From Bordetella parapertussis (lineage in GTDB: Bacteria; Pseudomonadota; Gammaproteobacteria; Burkholderiales; Burkholderiaceae_C), in contig CAMCWS010000009.1 of the NCBI GenBank assembly GCA_945882755.1, positions 1 through 36,741 on the forward strand: DNA of 36,741 nucleotides. Reading direction: 5' to 3'. The position numbers and the translations under genes are program-made. Positions within the stretch are counted from its first letter, which is position 1; each line of letters begins with the position of its first letter. Shown here piece after piece: positions 7,454 to 19,477 of this stretch. Below the pieces are notes generated by a model. The model saw only the letters and a list, made by a program, of their open reading frames with translations. It was not told the origin of the DNA and made no database searches.

Positions 7454-9186
7454 GCAGTCGCAGCGTGCAGTACTCCACCAATCCCTTGCTTGCGAGTAAA
7501 ACGCCGATTTGGCGAAGCCAATTCATTGTTGCCGGCATCGCGCTGGGGTTCATAGGGTTGGTAGTGCGTGCAGCCTATGTACAGGTAATTGATAACAATT
7601 TTTTTAAAAAACAAGGACAGGTTCGATTTGAGAGAACCTTAGAAATACCTGCCAACCGTGGACGGGTACTCGACCGCAATGGACTCATCTTGGCTTCAAG
7701 TGTTCCTATGCCCAGTATTTGGGCCAGTCCAGAAGAAATGGATACAAGTAATCCAAAGCTCAAAGAGCTTGCACTGTTGCTGGAAATACCCTATTCAGAA
7801 ATTCGAGAAAAAATCAAAGACCCCAAGCGCAAGCATGTATGGCTCAAGCGACAAGCTGATATGGCACTGGGTAAAAAAATCAAAGAACTAGGTGTACGAG
7901 GTGTTTACACCACCATGGAGTACAAGCGAATGTACCCAGAAGGTGAGGCAGCCGCGCATGTGGTGGGATTTACCAACATAGAAAATGTAGGGCAAGAGGG
8001 TGTGGAACTTGCCTTCAATAAGCATCTGGCAGGAAAGAGTGGTTCGCGACGCGTCATCAACAATGGTCATAAACAAGTTGTAGAGGGCATTGGCGAAGAG
8101 ATTCCGCCAGAAGACGGCAAAGACTTGCAACTAAGTATCGATAGCAAGGTTCAGTATTTTGCTTACCAAAAATTACGCGAAGCAGTGATTGACAACAAAG
8201 CTGCTGCTGGCAGCGTGGTGGTGTTGGACGCGCAAACAGGCGATGTATTGGCTCTGGCCAACTACCCAAGTTACTCACCAGAAAAACGAAGTAACTTTAA
8301 TGCTGTGCAGATGCGCAACCGGGCATTGACCGATACCTTTGAGCCGGGTTCAACCATGAAACCCTTTGTGATCGCCTTGGCGATGGAAAAAGGCATGATT
8401 AAACCTGATTCGCCTATAGACACATCACCTGGCAAGCTCAATGTGACCGGAAAGACCATCACAGATCACCATCCGCTTGGAATTCTGAGTGTCTCAGAGG
8501 TGATTCAAAAGTCGAGCAATGTGGGCACAGTCAAAATTGCAATGAAGATGACCCCCAAAGATATTTGGGAGATGTATGCCCAAGTGGGTTTTGGACAAAA
8601 GCCTCAAATTCCCTTTCCTGGCGCAGTCGCCGGACGATTGCGCCCCTACAAAACATGGCGGCCCATTGAACAAGCCACCATGAGTTACGGCTATGGTTTG
8701 TCCACCAGTTTGTTTCAATTGGCACAAGCCTATACGGTGTTTGCTCGAGATGGCGAAGTCGTACCCGTGAGCCTTCTCAAGCGAGAGGACAAGGTGGTGG
8801 GGGTGCGCGCCATCAGCGCTCAAAACGCGGTGGCAGTGCGCAATATGCTCAATATGGTCACGGGGCCAGGAGGCACCGCACCCAAGGCACAAACCATGGG
8901 CTACTCCGTGGGTGGAAAAACCGGAACAGCCCATAAGCAAGAAGGCAAAGGCTATGCAGCCAAAAAGTACAGAGGCTTTTTTGTGGGCATGGCCCCCATA
9001 GAAACGCCTCGTATTGTGGTGGCGGTGATGATTGATGAGCCTAGCAATGGACGTTATTTTGGTGGCGATGTTGCTGCACCCGTGTTCAGTGAAACTGTGC
9101 AGCAGACTTTGCGGATGTTGGGCATACAACCCGACATGGCCGTCAAACCACAAGTCGTTGCCAAAGCCGAGGTGGAGTCGTTTTGA
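7450..9186 (+). CDS. ftsI: Peptidoglycan D,D-transpeptidase FtsI (PBP3)
   Basis: A 578-residue class B penicillin-binding protein that crosslinks septal peptidoglycan. It has one N-terminal membrane segment (~residues 25-42) and a PBP dimerisation domain opening with RFERTLEIPANRGRVLDRNG. In the transpeptidase domain the three active-site motifs are SxxK at Ser301-Lys304 (STMK), SxN at 355-357 (SSN) and KTG at 490-492. The pairing partner is the SEDS polymerase FtsW encoded downstream. The start overlaps the ftsL stop by four bases and the stop shares one base with the murE ATG. Confidence 0.96.
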   Translation: MSSRSVQYSTNPLLASKTPIWRSQFIVAGIALGFIGLVVRAAYVQVIDNNFFKKQGQVRFERTLEIPANRGRVLDRNGLILASSVPMPSIWASPEEMDTSNPKLKELALLLEIPYSEIREKIKDPKRKHVWLKRQADMALGKKIKELGVRGVYTTMEYKRMYPEGEAAAHVVGFTNIENVGQEGVELAFNKHLAGKSGSRRVINNGHKQVVEGIGEEIPPEDGKDLQLSIDSKVQYFAYQKLREAVIDNKAAAGSVVVLDAQTGDVLALANYPSYSPEKRSNFNAVQMRNRALTDTFEPGSTMKPFVIALAMEKGMIKPDSPIDTSPGKLNVTGKTITDHHPLGILSVSEVIQKSSNVGTVKIAMKMTPKDIWEMYAQVGFGQKPQIPFPGAVAGRLRPYKTWRPIEQATMSYGYGLSTSLFQLAQAYTVFARDGEVVPVSLLKREDKVVGVRAISAQNAVAVRNMLNMVTGPGGTAPKAQTMGYSVGGKTGTAHKQEGKGYAAKKYRGFFVGMAPIETPRIVVAVMIDEPSNGRYFGGDVAAPVFSETVQQTLRMLGIQPDMAVKPQVVAKAEVESF

Positions 9187-10676
9187 TGCACATATTGCAG
9201 ACACCCCCGCAAGCGGCGCAATGGTTGCGAGAAATGGTCACCGGGCAACTGCACATTGACAGCCGCCAGGTCAAGCAAGGCGATGGTTTTTTTGCTTACC
9301 CAGGCTTGACGCAGGATGCCCGCCAATATGTAGCGCAAGCCTTATCCCAAGGGGCTAGCGCATGCCTTGTGGAGGCAAAAAGCATTGAGCAATTTCCATG
9401 GATGCAGGAGGAGACAAGAGTTGGCGTCTACACAGATTTAAAACAAGCTTGTGGCCCCATTGCTGATGCTTACTTTGAGTCTCCAAGTCAACACCTGCAG
9501 ATGCTGGCTGTGACAGGAACCAATGGCAAGACATCCACCGCATGGTGGTTGTCGCACGCTCTTAGCCGAACAGGGCAAAGGTGCGCAGTGGTTGGCACAT
9601 TGGGCATGGGTGAAGCGCACCAACTACACAACACAGGGATGACAACACCCGATCCCCTGCAACTTCATGCGCAATTACGTCAGTGGGTAGATGATGGCGT
9701 CAAAGCCTGTGCCATAGAAGCTTCGTCTATTGGGTTGAGTGAGCATCGATTAACTGGGACGCGACTGAAGATCGCCATCTTCACCAATTTCACGCAAGAC
9801 CATTTGGATTACCACGGCAATATGAACGCCTATTGGCAAGCAAAGTCAAGTCTGTTTGATTGGCCAAAGTTGCAAGCAGCAGTCATCAATATCGACGATT
9901 CGCAAGGCCAAGCACTGGCTACTCAACTGAAAGCTCAGCACGGGGAAACGCTGCCAGACATTTGGACCATCTCGATGCATTCCAGTGCGAGACTTCAGGC
10001 TCAGTCCGTGCAAATCGGTGAATACGGTTTGGCATTTGACGTGGTGGAAGGTGATGAAGTTCACCCCATGACAACCGATGTGGTCGGCGAATTCAATGTG
10101 CTTAACCTGCTGGGAGTTTTGGCTGCAATGCGAGCACTCGGGATAGAGCTTTCCCAAGCAGTCAAGGCTTGTCACAAACTGCCATCCGTACCCGGCCGAA
10201 TGCAAAGCTTGGGTGGTTCAAACCAACCATACGTCGTCATTGACTATGCGCACACGCCTGATGCGTTGATGCAGGCACTCAAAGCTTTGAGGCCTATGAC
10301 AACTGCGCGTAAAGGGCAGTTGCATTGCATCTTTGGTTGCGGTGGCGACCGCGATTCAAGCAAACGGGCACCCATGGCAAAAGCGGCAGAGAGCAGTGCA
10401 GACTGGCTTGTCTTGACCAGTGATAACCCTCGCAGCGAACCACCACAAACAATCATTGCGCACATGGTGGATGGTTTGGTTAACCCCGCCCAGGCGATCG
10501 TTTGTATAGACCGAGCAGAAGCCATTGCCCAAGCCATTGAAAAAGCCAAGCCACAAGACGTCATCCTGATCGCTGGCAAAGGACATGAAAATCACCAAGA
10601 AATCAAGGGCTTGAAAATACCTTTTTCAGATGAAAAACAGGCTTTGGCGGCATTGAGTCTGTGGGGTAGCGCATGA
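9186..10676 (+). CDS. murE: UDP-MurNAc-L-Ala-D-Glu:meso-DAP ligase MurE
   Basis: A 496-residue cytoplasmic ligase adding meso-diaminopimelate to the UDP-MurNAc dipeptide. The ATP-binding loop GTNGKTS is at residues 111-117, and DNPR at 413-416 is the signature of enzymes selecting meso-DAP rather than lysine. The ATG at 9186 overlaps the ftsI stop (TGATG) and is preferred over the in-frame TTG one codon earlier. The stop overlaps the murF start (ATGA). Together with DapF at the window start it links diaminopimelate supply to the wall. Confidence 0.95.
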   Translation: MHILQTPPQAAQWLREMVTGQLHIDSRQVKQGDGFFAYPGLTQDARQYVAQALSQGASACLVEAKSIEQFPWMQEETRVGVYTDLKQACGPIADAYFESPSQHLQMLAVTGTNGKTSTAWWLSHALSRTGQRCAVVGTLGMGEAHQLHNTGMTTPDPLQLHAQLRQWVDDGVKACAIEASSIGLSEHRLTGTRLKIAIFTNFTQDHLDYHGNMNAYWQAKSSLFDWPKLQAAVINIDDSQGQALATQLKAQHGETLPDIWTISMHSSARLQAQSVQIGEYGLAFDVVEGDEVHPMTTDVVGEFNVLNLLGVLAAMRALGIELSQAVKACHKLPSVPGRMQSLGGSNQPYVVIDYAHTPDALMQALKALRPMTTARKGQLHCIFGCGGDRDSSKRAPMAKAAESSADWLVLTSDNPRSEPPQTIIAHMVDGLVNPAQAIVCIDRAEAIAQAIEKAKPQDVILIAGKGHENHQEIKGLKIPFSDEKQALAALSLWGSA

Positions 10677-12094
10677 CGCAAAACCTGTCTATTTCGTTGG
10701 GACAACTCCATGCCTGGTTGCCCAATAGCCGCTTGGTTGGTGACCCCAGCCTGCTGGTTTCACGCATACACACCGACAGTCGCAGCCTGGTTAAGGGCGA
10801 TTTATTTGTCGCATTGAAAGGCGATCGATTTGATGGACACGACTTTTTAGCTCAACTGCCGAGGCTTGGTGTCGGTGTTGCCATTGCCACCCACGGTTTG
10901 AAAGATGCTGGCTTGATGGGCCTAGAGGTAGAGGACACATTGCAAGCATTGGGACAGTTGTCGCGTGCTTGGCGTTCTCAGTTTTCAATACCCATGATTG
11001 CGGTGACAGGGAGCAATGGCAAGACCACCGTCACACAGATGATTGCCAGCATATTGCGTGCATGGCAAGGTGAAGACGCCTTGGCAACCCAAGGAAACTT
11101 CAATAACGCCATTGGCTTACCCCTCACATTATTGCGACTGCAATCCCACCATCGCAGCGCTGTGGTCGAGCTGGGAATGAACCATGTAGGGGAAATTGCT
11201 GAACTTGCCAGCTTGGCCGCACCTACGGTGGCACTGGTCAATAACGCGCAACGTGAACACCAAGAGTTCCTGCACAGTGTTCAAGCGGTTGCTGCTGAAA
11301 ACGGTGCAGTGATTGCAGCATTGCCACCCAACGGCATCGCTGTGTTCCCAGCCGAGGATCCCTACGCCGAGGTTTGGCGACAACTGGCCGTCCATAAGCA
11401 GGTACTCTGTTTTGGCAGAACGAAAGCGTCAGACATTCATTTGGTGGATGGTGAATGGTCTAACCAGCGGTGGCAGCTCAGCGTGCAAACACCTAAGGGG
11501 CGAATCAACACCAGCTTGTCTGTTGCAGGCGATCACAATGTGCACAACGCCTTGGCCGCCATCACCTGCGCAGTTGCAGCAAACGTTCCATTGGCGTGTA
11601 TAGAACAAGGCATTGCTGCATTTGAACCAGTGAATGGCAGATCACGTTCACTGTTTCTCAAATGGGCAGACCGGGAACTGGTGTTGATCGATGACAGCTA
11701 CAACGCCAACCCAGACTCTGTCAGGGCTGCTATCAATATATTGGCTCAATCATCCCAACCCCGTTTATTGGTGTTGGGGGACATGGGAGAAGTGGGAACA
11801 CAAGGCGCTGCCTTTCATGCTGAGGTTGGACGCTATGCACAAGCCAGTGGCATTGAACATCTCATCACTTTAGGAGAACTCAGCCGCGACACCGCCAAAG
11901 TTTTTTTAAATGCAAAGCATTGCCAATCAATGGATGAGGTGTATGCACAGGTACAAGCCAGATTACCCATGGTGAACACAGTGCTGGTCAAAGGATCTCG
12001 GTTCATGCGGATGGAGCGTGTGGTGCAAATCATTCAGTCGTGGGTCAACACCCAGTCAACTTCTTCGAGCACCACGGAGGTTCCATGTTCTTGA
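10673..12094 (+). CDS. murF: UDP-MurNAc-tripeptide:D-Ala-D-Ala ligase MurF
   Basis: A 473-residue Mur ligase that completes the cytoplasmic pentapeptide precursor with the D-Ala-D-Ala made by Ddl, encoded downstream. The N-terminal domain contains [18 protein letters not shown], and the ATP loop GSNGKTT is at residues 113-119. [13 protein letters not shown] and [11 protein letters not shown], typical of MurF, follow. The start overlaps the murE stop by four bases, and the 3' end overlaps mraY by ten bases, burying the mraY ribosome-binding site inside murF. Confidence 0.95.
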   Translation: MTQNLSISLGQLHAWLPNSRLVGDPSLLVSRIHTDSRSLVKGDLFVALKGDRFDGHDFLAQLPRLGVGVAIATHGLKDAGLMGLEVEDTLQALGQLSRAWRSQFSIPMIAVTGSNGKTTVTQMIASILRAWQGEDALATQGNFNNAIGLPLTLLRLQSHHRSAVVELGMNHVGEIAELASLAAPTVALVNNAQREHQEFLHSVQAVAAENGAVIAALPPNGIAVFPAEDPYAEVWRQLAVHKQVLCFGRTKASDIHLVDGEWSNQRWQLSVQTPKGRINTSLSVAGDHNVHNALAAITCAVAANVPLACIEQGIAAFEPVNGRSRSLFLKWADRELVLIDDSYNANPDSVRAAINILAQSSQPRLLVLGDMGEVGTQGAAFHAEVGRYAQASGIEHLITLGELSRDTAKVFLNAKHCQSMDEVYAQVQARLPMVNTVLVKGSRFMRMERVVQIIQSWVNTQSTSSSTTEVPCS

Positions 12095-13263
12095 GCTTGG
12101 CCCAGTGGTTGCAAACCATATCGCCCGATTTTGGCTATTTGCGTGTATTTCAATACCTTACTTTCAGGGCTGTCATGGCAGCATTGACTGCGCTCATGAT
12201 CGGATTGATTGCTGGCCCTTTTGTGATTCGCAAATTGACACAACTCAAAATTGGACAACCTATCAGAGGTTATGGTGTTGAAGCGCACCTTGTGAAATCT
12301 GGCACCCCCACCATGGGAGGCGTGCTGATATTGCTGGCCATTGCGTTGTCTACTTTGCTGTGGGTAGATTTGTCCAACCGATTTGTGTGGATTGTGCTGT
12401 TGGTTACCTTGGGTTTTGGGGCCATAGGTTGGGTAGATGATTGGCGAAAAGTGGTTCGCAAAGACCCAGAGGGAATGCCCTCGGGCGAAAAATACCTTTG
12501 GCAGTCCATCATTGGTTTGCTGGCTGCGCTTTACTTGGTATTTAGCATTTCTGAGGTCAGCAATCTGCGAGTGATGGAGCTTTTTTACAGTTGGGTGCGC
12601 TCAGGCTTTGATGTCAACTTGCCGCCCAAAGCCGGTTTGCTATTGCCCTTCTTTAAAGAAATCAGCTACCCATTGGGGATACTGGGTTTTGTGGGATTGA
12701 CCTATGTGGTGATCGTCGGTTCTAGCAATGCAGTTAATTTGACTGATGGATTAGACGGCTTGGCCATCATGCCGGTGGTGATGGTGGGTTCTGCCCTTGG
12801 CGTTTTTGCCTATGTCACAGGTTCTGCTGTGTATTCACGTTACTTATTTTTCCCCCATATTCCTGGTGCAGGCGAGCTATTGGTGTTTTGCTCAGCCATG
12901 GCTGGTGCTGGTTTGGCTTTTTTATGGTTCAACACCCATCCTGCACAAGTCTTCATGGGCGACGTAGGCGCATTGGGCTTAGGTGCAGCTTTGGGGACCA
13001 TTGCGGTCATCGTCAGGCAAGAAATTGTGCTGGCCATCATGGGCGGAATTTTTGTAGCGGAAGCTGTCTCAGTGATGTTGCAGGTCAGTTATTTCAAATA
13101 CACCAAGCGTAAATATGGTGAGGGCAGACGGATCTTAAAAATGGCACCCTTGCATCACCACTTCGAAAAATCAGGGTGGAAAGAAACGCAGGTTGTGGTT
13201 CGATTCTGGATCATCACCATGCTGCTGTGCTTGGTGGGACTTTCTACATTGAAGTTGCGTTGA
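12085..13263 (+). CDS. mraY: Phospho-N-acetylmuramoyl-pentapeptide transferase MraY
   Basis: A 392-residue polytopic inner-membrane enzyme that transfers phospho-MurNAc-pentapeptide to undecaprenyl phosphate, forming lipid I. About ten hydrophobic segments are visible. Family blocks include [13 protein letters not shown] (~residues 71-83), [21 protein letters not shown] with the catalytic acidic residues, and [10 protein letters not shown] near the C-terminus. The ATG at 12085 is chosen because GGAGG lies five bases upstream (12076-12080) and it gives the family length; an earlier in-frame ATG at 12040 lacks such support. It overlaps murF by ten bases. Confidence 0.96.
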   Translation: MFLSLAQWLQTISPDFGYLRVFQYLTFRAVMAALTALMIGLIAGPFVIRKLTQLKIGQPIRGYGVEAHLVKSGTPTMGGVLILLAIALSTLLWVDLSNRFVWIVLLVTLGFGAIGWVDDWRKVVRKDPEGMPSGEKYLWQSIIGLLAALYLVFSISEVSNLRVMELFYSWVRSGFDVNLPPKAGLLLPFFKEISYPLGILGFVGLTYVVIVGSSNAVNLTDGLDGLAIMPVVMVGSALGVFAYVTGSAVYSRYLFFPHIPGAGELLVFCSAMAGAGLAFLWFNTHPAQVFMGDVGALGLGAALGTIAVIVRQEIVLAIMGGIFVAEAVSVMLQVSYFKYTKRKYGEGRRILKMAPLHHHFEKSGWKETQVVVRFWIITMLLCLVGLSTLKLR

Positions 13264-13265
13264 TC

Positions 13266-14750
13266 ATGAAAATGCTGGAGGACCTTCACATAATGGTTTT
13301 AGGCTTGGGTAGCTCAGGCTTGGCCATGGTTCGCTGGTGCGTGTTGCAAGGAGCCAAGGTCACCGTGGTGGATAACCGTGAACAACCACCCTGTTTGGCG
13401 ACCATGCGCTCTGATCATCCTGAGGTCACATTCATCCATGGGTCTTTTGATGCATCCTTACTGGATGATTCTTCTATCAAGGCTGTGTTCAAGAGCCCCG
13501 GCTTGTCCCCCGCACAAGTCAAATCTGTCTGGACGGCCACCCAACAAAAAGGACTGTGGCACGGGACTGAACTAAGCCTGTTTGCACATGCCATGGATTG
13601 TTTGGCCAAAGCGCAGGCATACCAACCCCATGTGTTGGCTATCACTGGCACCAATGGCAAAACAACTGTCACAACCTTAACTTCACGTTTGCTCAAGCGT
13701 GCTGGCGTGACTGTTGCCGTGGCTGGAAACATTGGACCCACCTTATTGGATACTTTGCGTGAAAACTTAGCTGATTTGCCACAAGCATGGGTGTTGGAGT
13801 TATCAAGCTTTCAGCTCGATGGTGAAACGCAATTTGAGCCTACCGCTGCGTGTGTATTGAACCTCACACAAGACCATCTGGATTGGCACGCAGACATGCA
13901 AAGTTATGGTGCTGCCAAGTCCCGCATATATGGCAACCAAGCTGTTGCTGTGATGCCGCGCCATGATGAAACTGTTGCGGCTTTGTTGCCTAAGGACCTG
14001 GCCAAAAAGAAATCAGACAAGCGTCATGTGATTTCCTTCGGCGCTGATGCACCCATTCAAGCAGGTGACTACGGCCTGGAAATTGTCAATGGCATGACCT
14101 GGCTGGTACGCGCATCTGTGCCCGAAACAGAGGGCAAGAAAGCTATAGAGGAAGAAATCCATCTGCAGCGATTGATGCCAGCCGATGCATTGCGAATTCG
14201 GGGACAACACAATGCCATCAACAGTTTGGCTGCGCTCGCATTGGCAAGCACCTGCGGCGCTGGGTTGGCTGCGATGTTGTATGCACTTCGGGAATACACC
14301 GGCGAGCCGCATCGATTGCAAACAGTCGGTGTGATCAACAACATTGAATACATTGATGACAGCAAGGGCACCAATGTCGGCGCCACTGTTGCAGCCCTGA
14401 ACAGTTTAGGCAAACATAAAAACATCATTGTCATCCTAGGTGGCGATGCCAAAGGCCAAGACTTTGGGCCGCTGCTAGAGCCGCTTGGAAAATTTGCGAG
14501 AGCAGTTGTCTTGATGGGTAAGGATGCGCCACATATTCAACAAGTCTTGGCAGGAGCCGAGTTCCCTGTGCTGCAAGCCACAGACATGGCCAGCGCGGTT
14601 GCCAAGGCCAGTGCACAAGCACTTGCTGCAGATACGGTTTTGTTGTCGCCAGCTTGTTCTAGCCTCGACATGTACAAAAACTATGAAGAGCGTGGGCAGA
14701 TTTTTTCTGAGTGTGTGAATGCATTGGTTTTTGAGGAGGGGCACGCATGA
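13266..14750 (+). CDS. murD: UDP-MurNAc-L-alanine:D-glutamate ligase MurD
   Basis: A 494-residue Mur ligase adding D-glutamate to UDP-MurNAc-L-Ala. The N-terminal Rossmann-like domain opens with [15 protein letters not shown], the ATP loop GTNGKTT is at residues 128-134, and [15 protein letters not shown] plus [21 protein letters not shown] blocks mark the C-terminal half (here [20 protein letters not shown]). It is longer than the E. coli enzyme (438), mainly through insertions in the central region around residues 235-300. The ATG at 13266, three bases after mraY, is chosen; ATG at 13272 is an alternative. The stop overlaps ftsW (ATGA). Confidence 0.94.
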   Translation: MKMLEDLHIMVLGLGSSGLAMVRWCVLQGAKVTVVDNREQPPCLATMRSDHPEVTFIHGSFDASLLDDSSIKAVFKSPGLSPAQVKSVWTATQQKGLWHGTELSLFAHAMDCLAKAQAYQPHVLAITGTNGKTTVTTLTSRLLKRAGVTVAVAGNIGPTLLDTLRENLADLPQAWVLELSSFQLDGETQFEPTAACVLNLTQDHLDWHADMQSYGAAKSRIYGNQAVAVMPRHDETVAALLPKDLAKKKSDKRHVISFGADAPIQAGDYGLEIVNGMTWLVRASVPETEGKKAIEEEIHLQRLMPADALRIRGQHNAINSLAALALASTCGAGLAAMLYALREYTGEPHRLQTVGVINNIEYIDDSKGTNVGATVAALNSLGKHKNIIVILGGDAKGQDFGPLLEPLGKFARAVVLMGKDAPHIQQVLAGAEFPVLQATDMASAVAKASAQALAADTVLLSPACSSLDMYKNYEERGQIFSECVNALVFEEGHA

Positions 14751-16018
14751 GTGACAGCGCGCTCTTCAACTGGTCAGACCGCATAGGGCGTTGGTTTGGC
14801 GGTACGCCAAAAGAAGGACCTGACGCATTACCCGTTCGTGTGCATGGGCGCGAATACGGACGTACACGTGCGGCACCTGCAGGCATCAAAGCATTCGACC
14901 AGAACTTGGTTTGGGCAATAGCTGGCTTGCTGATTTGGGGCTTGGTAATGGTCTATTCCGCGTCAATTGCGCTCAATGACGGACCTCGCTCAACAGGTTT
15001 TTCTCAAGTTCAGTATCTTGTTCGACACATGGCTGCTTTGGGTGTTGGATTCATTGCCGCCTTGCTTGTGTTTCAAATTTCTATGGACACTTGGGAGAAG
15101 ATTGCTCCGTGGATATTCATTGTTTCAATCGTATTGTTGATCGTGGTGTTACTGCCCTTTGTGGGTAAAAGTGTCAACGGTGCAAGACGTTGGATCAGTT
15201 TTGGAATTTTCAATTTCCAACCTTCAGAATTTGCGAAATTTGGCATGCTGTTGTATGCAGCCAATTACATGGTTCGCAAAATGGATGTCAAAGAAAAATT
15301 CTTTGCAGCAGTCACACCTATGGGTGTGGCGATCGCCGTTGTGGGTTCACTCTTGCTGGCAGAACCGGATATGGGCGCATTTTTGGTGATTGCTGTCATC
15401 GCCATGGGCATCTTGTTTTTAGGTGGTGTCAATGCGCGAATGTTCATATTGATTGCATTTGTTTTGCTCGTCGCATTTGGCCTCATCATTGGTTTGTCGG
15501 AATGGCGGCGTGAACGAATTTTTGCCTACCTAGACCCTTGGAGTGCCAAGTACGCGCTTGGCAAAGGCTATCAACTGTCCCACTCACTCATTGCTTTTGG
15601 ACGAGGAGAAATCTTCGGGGTTGGTTTAGGTGGCAGCGTCGAAAAATTGCACTGGCTACCAGAAGCACACACCGACTTTTTGCTCGCGGTGATTGGCGAA
15701 GAATTCGGACTTGTCGGTGTCGTGACCTTGATTGGTGTGTTCATGTGGATGACGCGACGCATCATGTTCATAGGACGCCAAGCCATTGCCATGGACCGAG
15801 TGTTCGCTGGATTGGTGGCGCAGGGTGTGGGCATTTGGATTGGCTTTCAAGCCTTTATCAATATGGGCGTGAATTTAGGTGCTTTACCGACCAAAGGCTT
15901 GACCTTGCCATTGATGAGTTACGGGGGGTCGGCCATATTGCTCAACCTCATCGCTTTGGCTGTTGTGCTGCGCGTGGACTATGAAAACCGACTCCTGATG
16001 CATGGAGGTCGTGTATGA
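14747..16018 (+). CDS. ftsW: SEDS peptidoglycan glycosyltransferase FtsW
   Basis: A 423-residue SEDS-family polymerase that works with FtsI in septal wall synthesis. A cytoplasmic N-terminus of about 50 residues precedes roughly ten membrane helices. The family blocks are [18 protein letters not shown] and [19 protein letters not shown], in which Asp310 corresponds to the catalytic aspartate of SEDS enzymes, and [13 protein letters not shown] near the C-terminus. The RBS GAGGAGGGG lies just before the start, inside the murD end, and the start overlaps the murD stop as ATGA. The dcw context separates it from RodA, which is encoded at 28105. Confidence 0.95.
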   Translation: MSDSALFNWSDRIGRWFGGTPKEGPDALPVRVHGREYGRTRAAPAGIKAFDQNLVWAIAGLLIWGLVMVYSASIALNDGPRSTGFSQVQYLVRHMAALGVGFIAALLVFQISMDTWEKIAPWIFIVSIVLLIVVLLPFVGKSVNGARRWISFGIFNFQPSEFAKFGMLLYAANYMVRKMDVKEKFFAAVTPMGVAIAVVGSLLLAEPDMGAFLVIAVIAMGILFLGGVNARMFILIAFVLLVAFGLIIGLSEWRRERIFAYLDPWSAKYALGKGYQLSHSLIAFGRGEIFGVGLGGSVEKLHWLPEAHTDFLLAVIGEEFGLVGVVTLIGVFMWMTRRIMFIGRQAIAMDRVFAGLVAQGVGIWIGFQAFINMGVNLGALPTKGLTLPLMSYGGSAILLNLIALAVVLRVDYENRLLMHGGRV

Positions 16019-17082
16019 ATACACCCACCGCATTGGTCATGGCCGGTGGCACGGGCGGACATATCTTCCCAGGTTTGGCCATTGCTGAAGTGTTGCGTGG
16101 TCAAGGTTGGCAGGTGCATTGGATGGGTGCGCCGCACCCCAGCATGGAGTCCCAACTGATTCCTCCCAAAGGCTTTGCCTTTGAGGCCGTGCGTTTTGGC
16201 GGAGTTCGCGGCAAAGGAAAACTCACCCTGTTGTTGCTGCCATGGCGACTGCTGCAGGCAATGGTGCAAAGCTTGCAGTTGATCCGACGCGTTAAGCCAG
16301 ATGTATTGGTCGGTCTTGGGGGCTACATCACATTTCCAGGTGGTTTGATGGGTGTGGTGAGCGGTCGCCCCTTGGTGTTACATGAGCAAAATGCAGTGGC
16401 TGGAATGGCCAATCAATGGCTAGGCAAAATTTCCCAACGAATCTTTAGCAGCTTTCCTAATGCTTTACCCAAAAGCGAGTGGGTAGGTAACCCACTGCGT
16501 TCAGAATTTATACATCAAGCAGAACCAGCCAAAAGGTATGCCGCAAGAACCGGTCCCTTGCGGGTGGTGGTGATGGGCGGAAGCTTGGGCGCACAAGCCA
16601 TCAACACAGTTCTTCCGCAGGCACTGGCACTGATACCTGTTCAAGACCGACCCAGCGTGTTGCACCAAGGTGGAGAAAAGCATTTAAAGGACTTGTCACT
16701 GGCTTATGCGCAAGCAGGCGTAGCAGCTGAACTCACAGCTTTCATTGATAACCCAGCACAGGCCATGGCACAAGCCGATTTGGTCATATGTCGCGCAGGA
16801 GCGAGTACGGTCAGTGAAATTGCTGCCATAGGTGTTGCAGCCATCATGGTGCCTTTTCCCTTGGCTGTCGATGACCACCAAACCATGAATGCCCAATTCT
16901 TATCGACCCAAGGGGCTGGGTGGCTGATTGCTCAACATGAGTTGTCACCGCAATTGCTGGCGAATCAAATCCAAACTTTGACCCGCGATGTGCTGCTGCA
17001 AGCAGCACAAAAAGCTTATGTCTTGAGAAAAATCGATGCGGCAGAAAAAATTGCGCAGGCATGTCGCGAGGTGCTGCAATGA
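16015..17082 (+). CDS. murG: Lipid II synthase MurG (GlcNAc transferase)
   Basis: A 355-residue GT-B glycosyltransferase on the inner face of the cytoplasmic membrane that adds GlcNAc from UDP-GlcNAc to lipid I, yielding lipid II. The glycine-rich loop [18 protein letters not shown] at residues 10-27 is the first nucleotide-sugar-family signature. The second domain shows [14 protein letters not shown] and [19 protein letters not shown], the donor-binding region. Length is normal. The start overlaps the ftsW stop by four bases and the stop overlaps the murC start. Confidence 0.96.
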   Translation: MNTPTALVMAGGTGGHIFPGLAIAEVLRGQGWQVHWMGAPHPSMESQLIPPKGFAFEAVRFGGVRGKGKLTLLLLPWRLLQAMVQSLQLIRRVKPDVLVGLGGYITFPGGLMGVVSGRPLVLHEQNAVAGMANQWLGKISQRIFSSFPNALPKSEWVGNPLRSEFIHQAEPAKRYAARTGPLRVVVMGGSLGAQAINTVLPQALALIPVQDRPSVLHQGGEKHLKDLSLAYAQAGVAAELTAFIDNPAQAMAQADLVICRAGASTVSEIAAIGVAAIMVPFPLAVDDHQTMNAQFLSTQGAGWLIAQHELSPQLLANQIQTLTRDVLLQAAQKAYVLRKIDAAEKIAQACREVLQ

Positions 17083-18506
17083 AACACGCCATCAGCCATG
17101 TGCATTTTGTAGGTGTTGGTGGTGCAGGCATGAGTGGCATTGCCGAAATATTGCACAACCTTGGCTACAAAGTTTCTGGCTCTGACTTGTCAGACGGGCC
17201 CGTATTGCAAAGACTGTCTGCGCTTGGCATTCAAACCAAAGTAGGTCATGATGCACGCAACATAGCAGGGGCTGATGCAGTGGTGACCTCCACTGCTGTT
17301 CAGTCAGACAACCCAGAGGTTGTTGCTGCACACCAAAAACTGATTCCTGTGGTCCCTAGGGCAGTCATGCTCGCAGAATTGATGCGACTCAAGCAAGGCA
17401 TAGCCATAGCGGGAACCCATGGCAAAACCACCACCACCAGCTTGGTGGCCAGTGTATTGGCGCAAGCAGGCCTGGACCCTACCTTTGTCATTGGCGGACG
17501 TCTCATCAGCGCGGGTGCGAATGCCAAATTAGGGGCGGGGGATTACATCGTGGTCGAGGCAGATGAGTCCGATGCCTCATTCCTGAACCTGAGCCCCATC
17601 ATGGCTGTGGTGACGAATATCGATGCAGACCACATGGAAACCTATGGACACGATTTCAATCAATTGAAATCGGCCTTTATCGAGTTTCTGCATCGAATGC
17701 CGTTTTATGGCGCAGCGGTTTTGTGTGTTGATGACCCAGTGGTAAATAGCCTTTTGTCTAAAGTTTCAAGGCCAATTACATCCTACGGAATGTCAGAAAA
17801 AGCACAAGTTCGAGCAATTAATATTCGCGCCGAGGAAGCGCGTATGCATTTCACTGTCAAGCGCAGCAACGGCGTGACATTGCCTGATATGCACATTGTC
17901 TTGAACTTGCCAGGTACACACAATGTGCTCAATGCGTTGGCGGCCATTGCGATTGCGGTTGAACTCAATATCCCTGATGAAGCAGTCGTTAAAGCATTGG
18001 CTAACTTTGGGGGTGTTGGGCGCAGGTTTCAACGACATGGAGAAATTACTGCCAAAGCCGGTGGTAATTACACGCTGATTGAAGACTATGGACATCACCC
18101 TGTTGAATTGGCTGCAACCATTGACGCAGCGCGGGGGGCTTTCCCTGGTCGACGCTTGGTACTGGCGTTTCAGCCGCACCGCTTTAGCAGAACGCGGGAC
18201 TGCTTTGAGGACTTTGTCGCCGTACTTCAGAAAGTCGATGTGCTTTGGCTGACAGAAGTTTATTCAGCAGGAGAAGCACCGATTGCCGCGGCCGATGGTC
18301 GCTCTCTGGCGCATGCCGTTCGTGTCGCAGGACAGCAGCAACTGGTGTTTGCCCAAGACTTAAGCGCTCTTACCGAATTGGTGGTGAACAACGCCTGCAA
18401 TGGCGATGTGGTGATGTGCATGGGTGCAGGCTCCATTGGTTCCGTACCGGCCTTGGTGGTGGAGCAGTCAGCGCAATGGACAACGTTGAAGGTGGTGGGC
18501 GCATGA
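17079..18506 (+). CDS. murC: UDP-MurNAc:L-alanine ligase MurC
   Basis: A 475-residue Mur ligase that starts the stem peptide. The N-terminal Rossmann domain opens with [17 protein letters not shown], the ATP loop GTHGKTT is at residues 112-118, and [10 protein letters not shown] and [11 protein letters not shown] are further family blocks. The ATG at 17079 overlaps the murG stop (ATGA) and gives the conserved N-terminus, so the in-frame start at 17061 is not used. The stop overlaps ddl. Mpl (minus strand, 33631) is its recycling paralogue in the same window. Confidence 0.95.
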   Translation: MKHAISHVHFVGVGGAGMSGIAEILHNLGYKVSGSDLSDGPVLQRLSALGIQTKVGHDARNIAGADAVVTSTAVQSDNPEVVAAHQKLIPVVPRAVMLAELMRLKQGIAIAGTHGKTTTTSLVASVLAQAGLDPTFVIGGRLISAGANAKLGAGDYIVVEADESDASFLNLSPIMAVVTNIDADHMETYGHDFNQLKSAFIEFLHRMPFYGAAVLCVDDPVVNSLLSKVSRPITSYGMSEKAQVRAINIRAEEARMHFTVKRSNGVTLPDMHIVLNLPGTHNVLNALAAIAIAVELNIPDEAVVKALANFGGVGRRFQRHGEITAKAGGNYTLIEDYGHHPVELAATIDAARGAFPGRRLVLAFQPHRFSRTRDCFEDFVAVLQKVDVLWLTEVYSAGEAPIAAADGRSLAHAVRVAGQQQLVFAQDLSALTELVVNNACNGDVVMCMGAGSIGSVPALVVEQSAQWTTLKVVGA

Positions 18507-19477
18507 GCAGCTTTGACATCACAAAAAGCAAAGTCGCTGTGTTGATGGGTGGGCGCTCCGCAGAGCGAGATATTTCGTTGATGTCGGGTCAAGGTGTCCT
18601 GACAGCATTGCAATCACTGGGGGTCAACGCCACAGCCTTTGATCCTGCACAACTCGCACTCGAGCAGTTGAAAGCAGAGAAATACACCCACGCCTTTATT
18701 GCATTACACGGCAGACATGGCGAGGATGGGACAGTGCAAGGCGCGTTGGAGTTAATGGGAATTCCATACACGGGCTCAGGCGTGATGGCTTCTGCCATTG
18801 CCATGGACAAGCAAATGACCAAGCGCCTTTGGCGAGCTGAGCATTTGTCTACGCCTGCCTCTATTTGGTTACCGCCTAATGAACAAACACCTGCAAACAT
18901 CACGAGGCTTATCCAAGAACTGGGTTTGCCCCTGATTGTCAAACCACCGCACGAAGGTTCTTCTATTGGTGTCAGCAAAGTCACCCATGAAGCGCAGCTT
19001 GCCAAAGCCATCTCATTAGCGACAAACCTAGACCCCGACTTACTTTGCGAAATGTTCATAGACGGTGAGGAGGTGACTTGCCCAGTCATAGGCCAAGGTT
19101 TAAATGCCAAAGCCTTGCCTGTGGTGAAAATTGTGGCGCCTCAAGGTGCATATGACTATCAAAACAAATACTTCACAGATGAAGTCAGCTACCTTTGTCC
19201 AAGTGGCTTACCTCCAGAGGAGGAAAAAGCGATTCAAGCATTGAGTGTGGCTGCCTACCAGGCATTGGGTTGTCGTGGTTGGGGGCGAGCGGACATCATG
19301 ATTCGGGCAAGTGATCGACAACCATTTCTGCTTGAAATGAACACCAGTCCAGGCATGACCAGCCACTCGCTGGTACCCATGTCCGCACTGGCCGCGGGCA
19401 TTTCATACCCCCAGCTTTGCATGCAAATTTTGGCCAGTGCATGTTTAGATACACAAAAAGGGGTGGCCACGCCATGA
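18503..19477 (+). CDS. ddlB: D-alanine:D-alanine ligase
   Basis: A 324-residue ATP-grasp enzyme making the D-Ala-D-Ala dipeptide used by MurF. The N-terminal domain reads [20 protein letters not shown], and later blocks are [34 protein letters not shown] and [16 protein letters not shown] with the metal and substrate loops. The ATG at 18503 overlaps the murC stop; the frame stays open upstream to 18245, but that region is murC coding sequence. The symbol ddlB is used because of the dcw location. The stop overlaps ftsQ by four bases. Confidence 0.94.
   Translation: MSSFDITKSKVAVLMGGRSAERDISLMSGQGVLTALQSLGVNATAFDPAQLALEQLKAEKYTHAFIALHGRHGEDGTVQGALELMGIPYTGSGVMASAIAMDKQMTKRLWRAEHLSTPASIWLPPNEQTPANITRLIQELGLPLIVKPPHEGSSIGVSKVTHEAQLAKAISLATNLDPDLLCEMFIDGEEVTCPVIGQGLNAKALPVVKIVAPQGAYDYQNKYFTDEVSYLCPSGLPPEEEKAIQALSVAAYQALGCRGWGRADIMIRASDRQPFLLEMNTSPGMTSHSLVPMSALAAGISYPQLCMQILASACLDTQKGVATP

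Noticed and set aside
8494..9204. Minus-strand frame of 236 codons opposite ftsI.
   Set aside because: The plus strand encodes the transpeptidase active site through this whole stretch; the antisense protein is His/Cys-rich and resembles nothing known.
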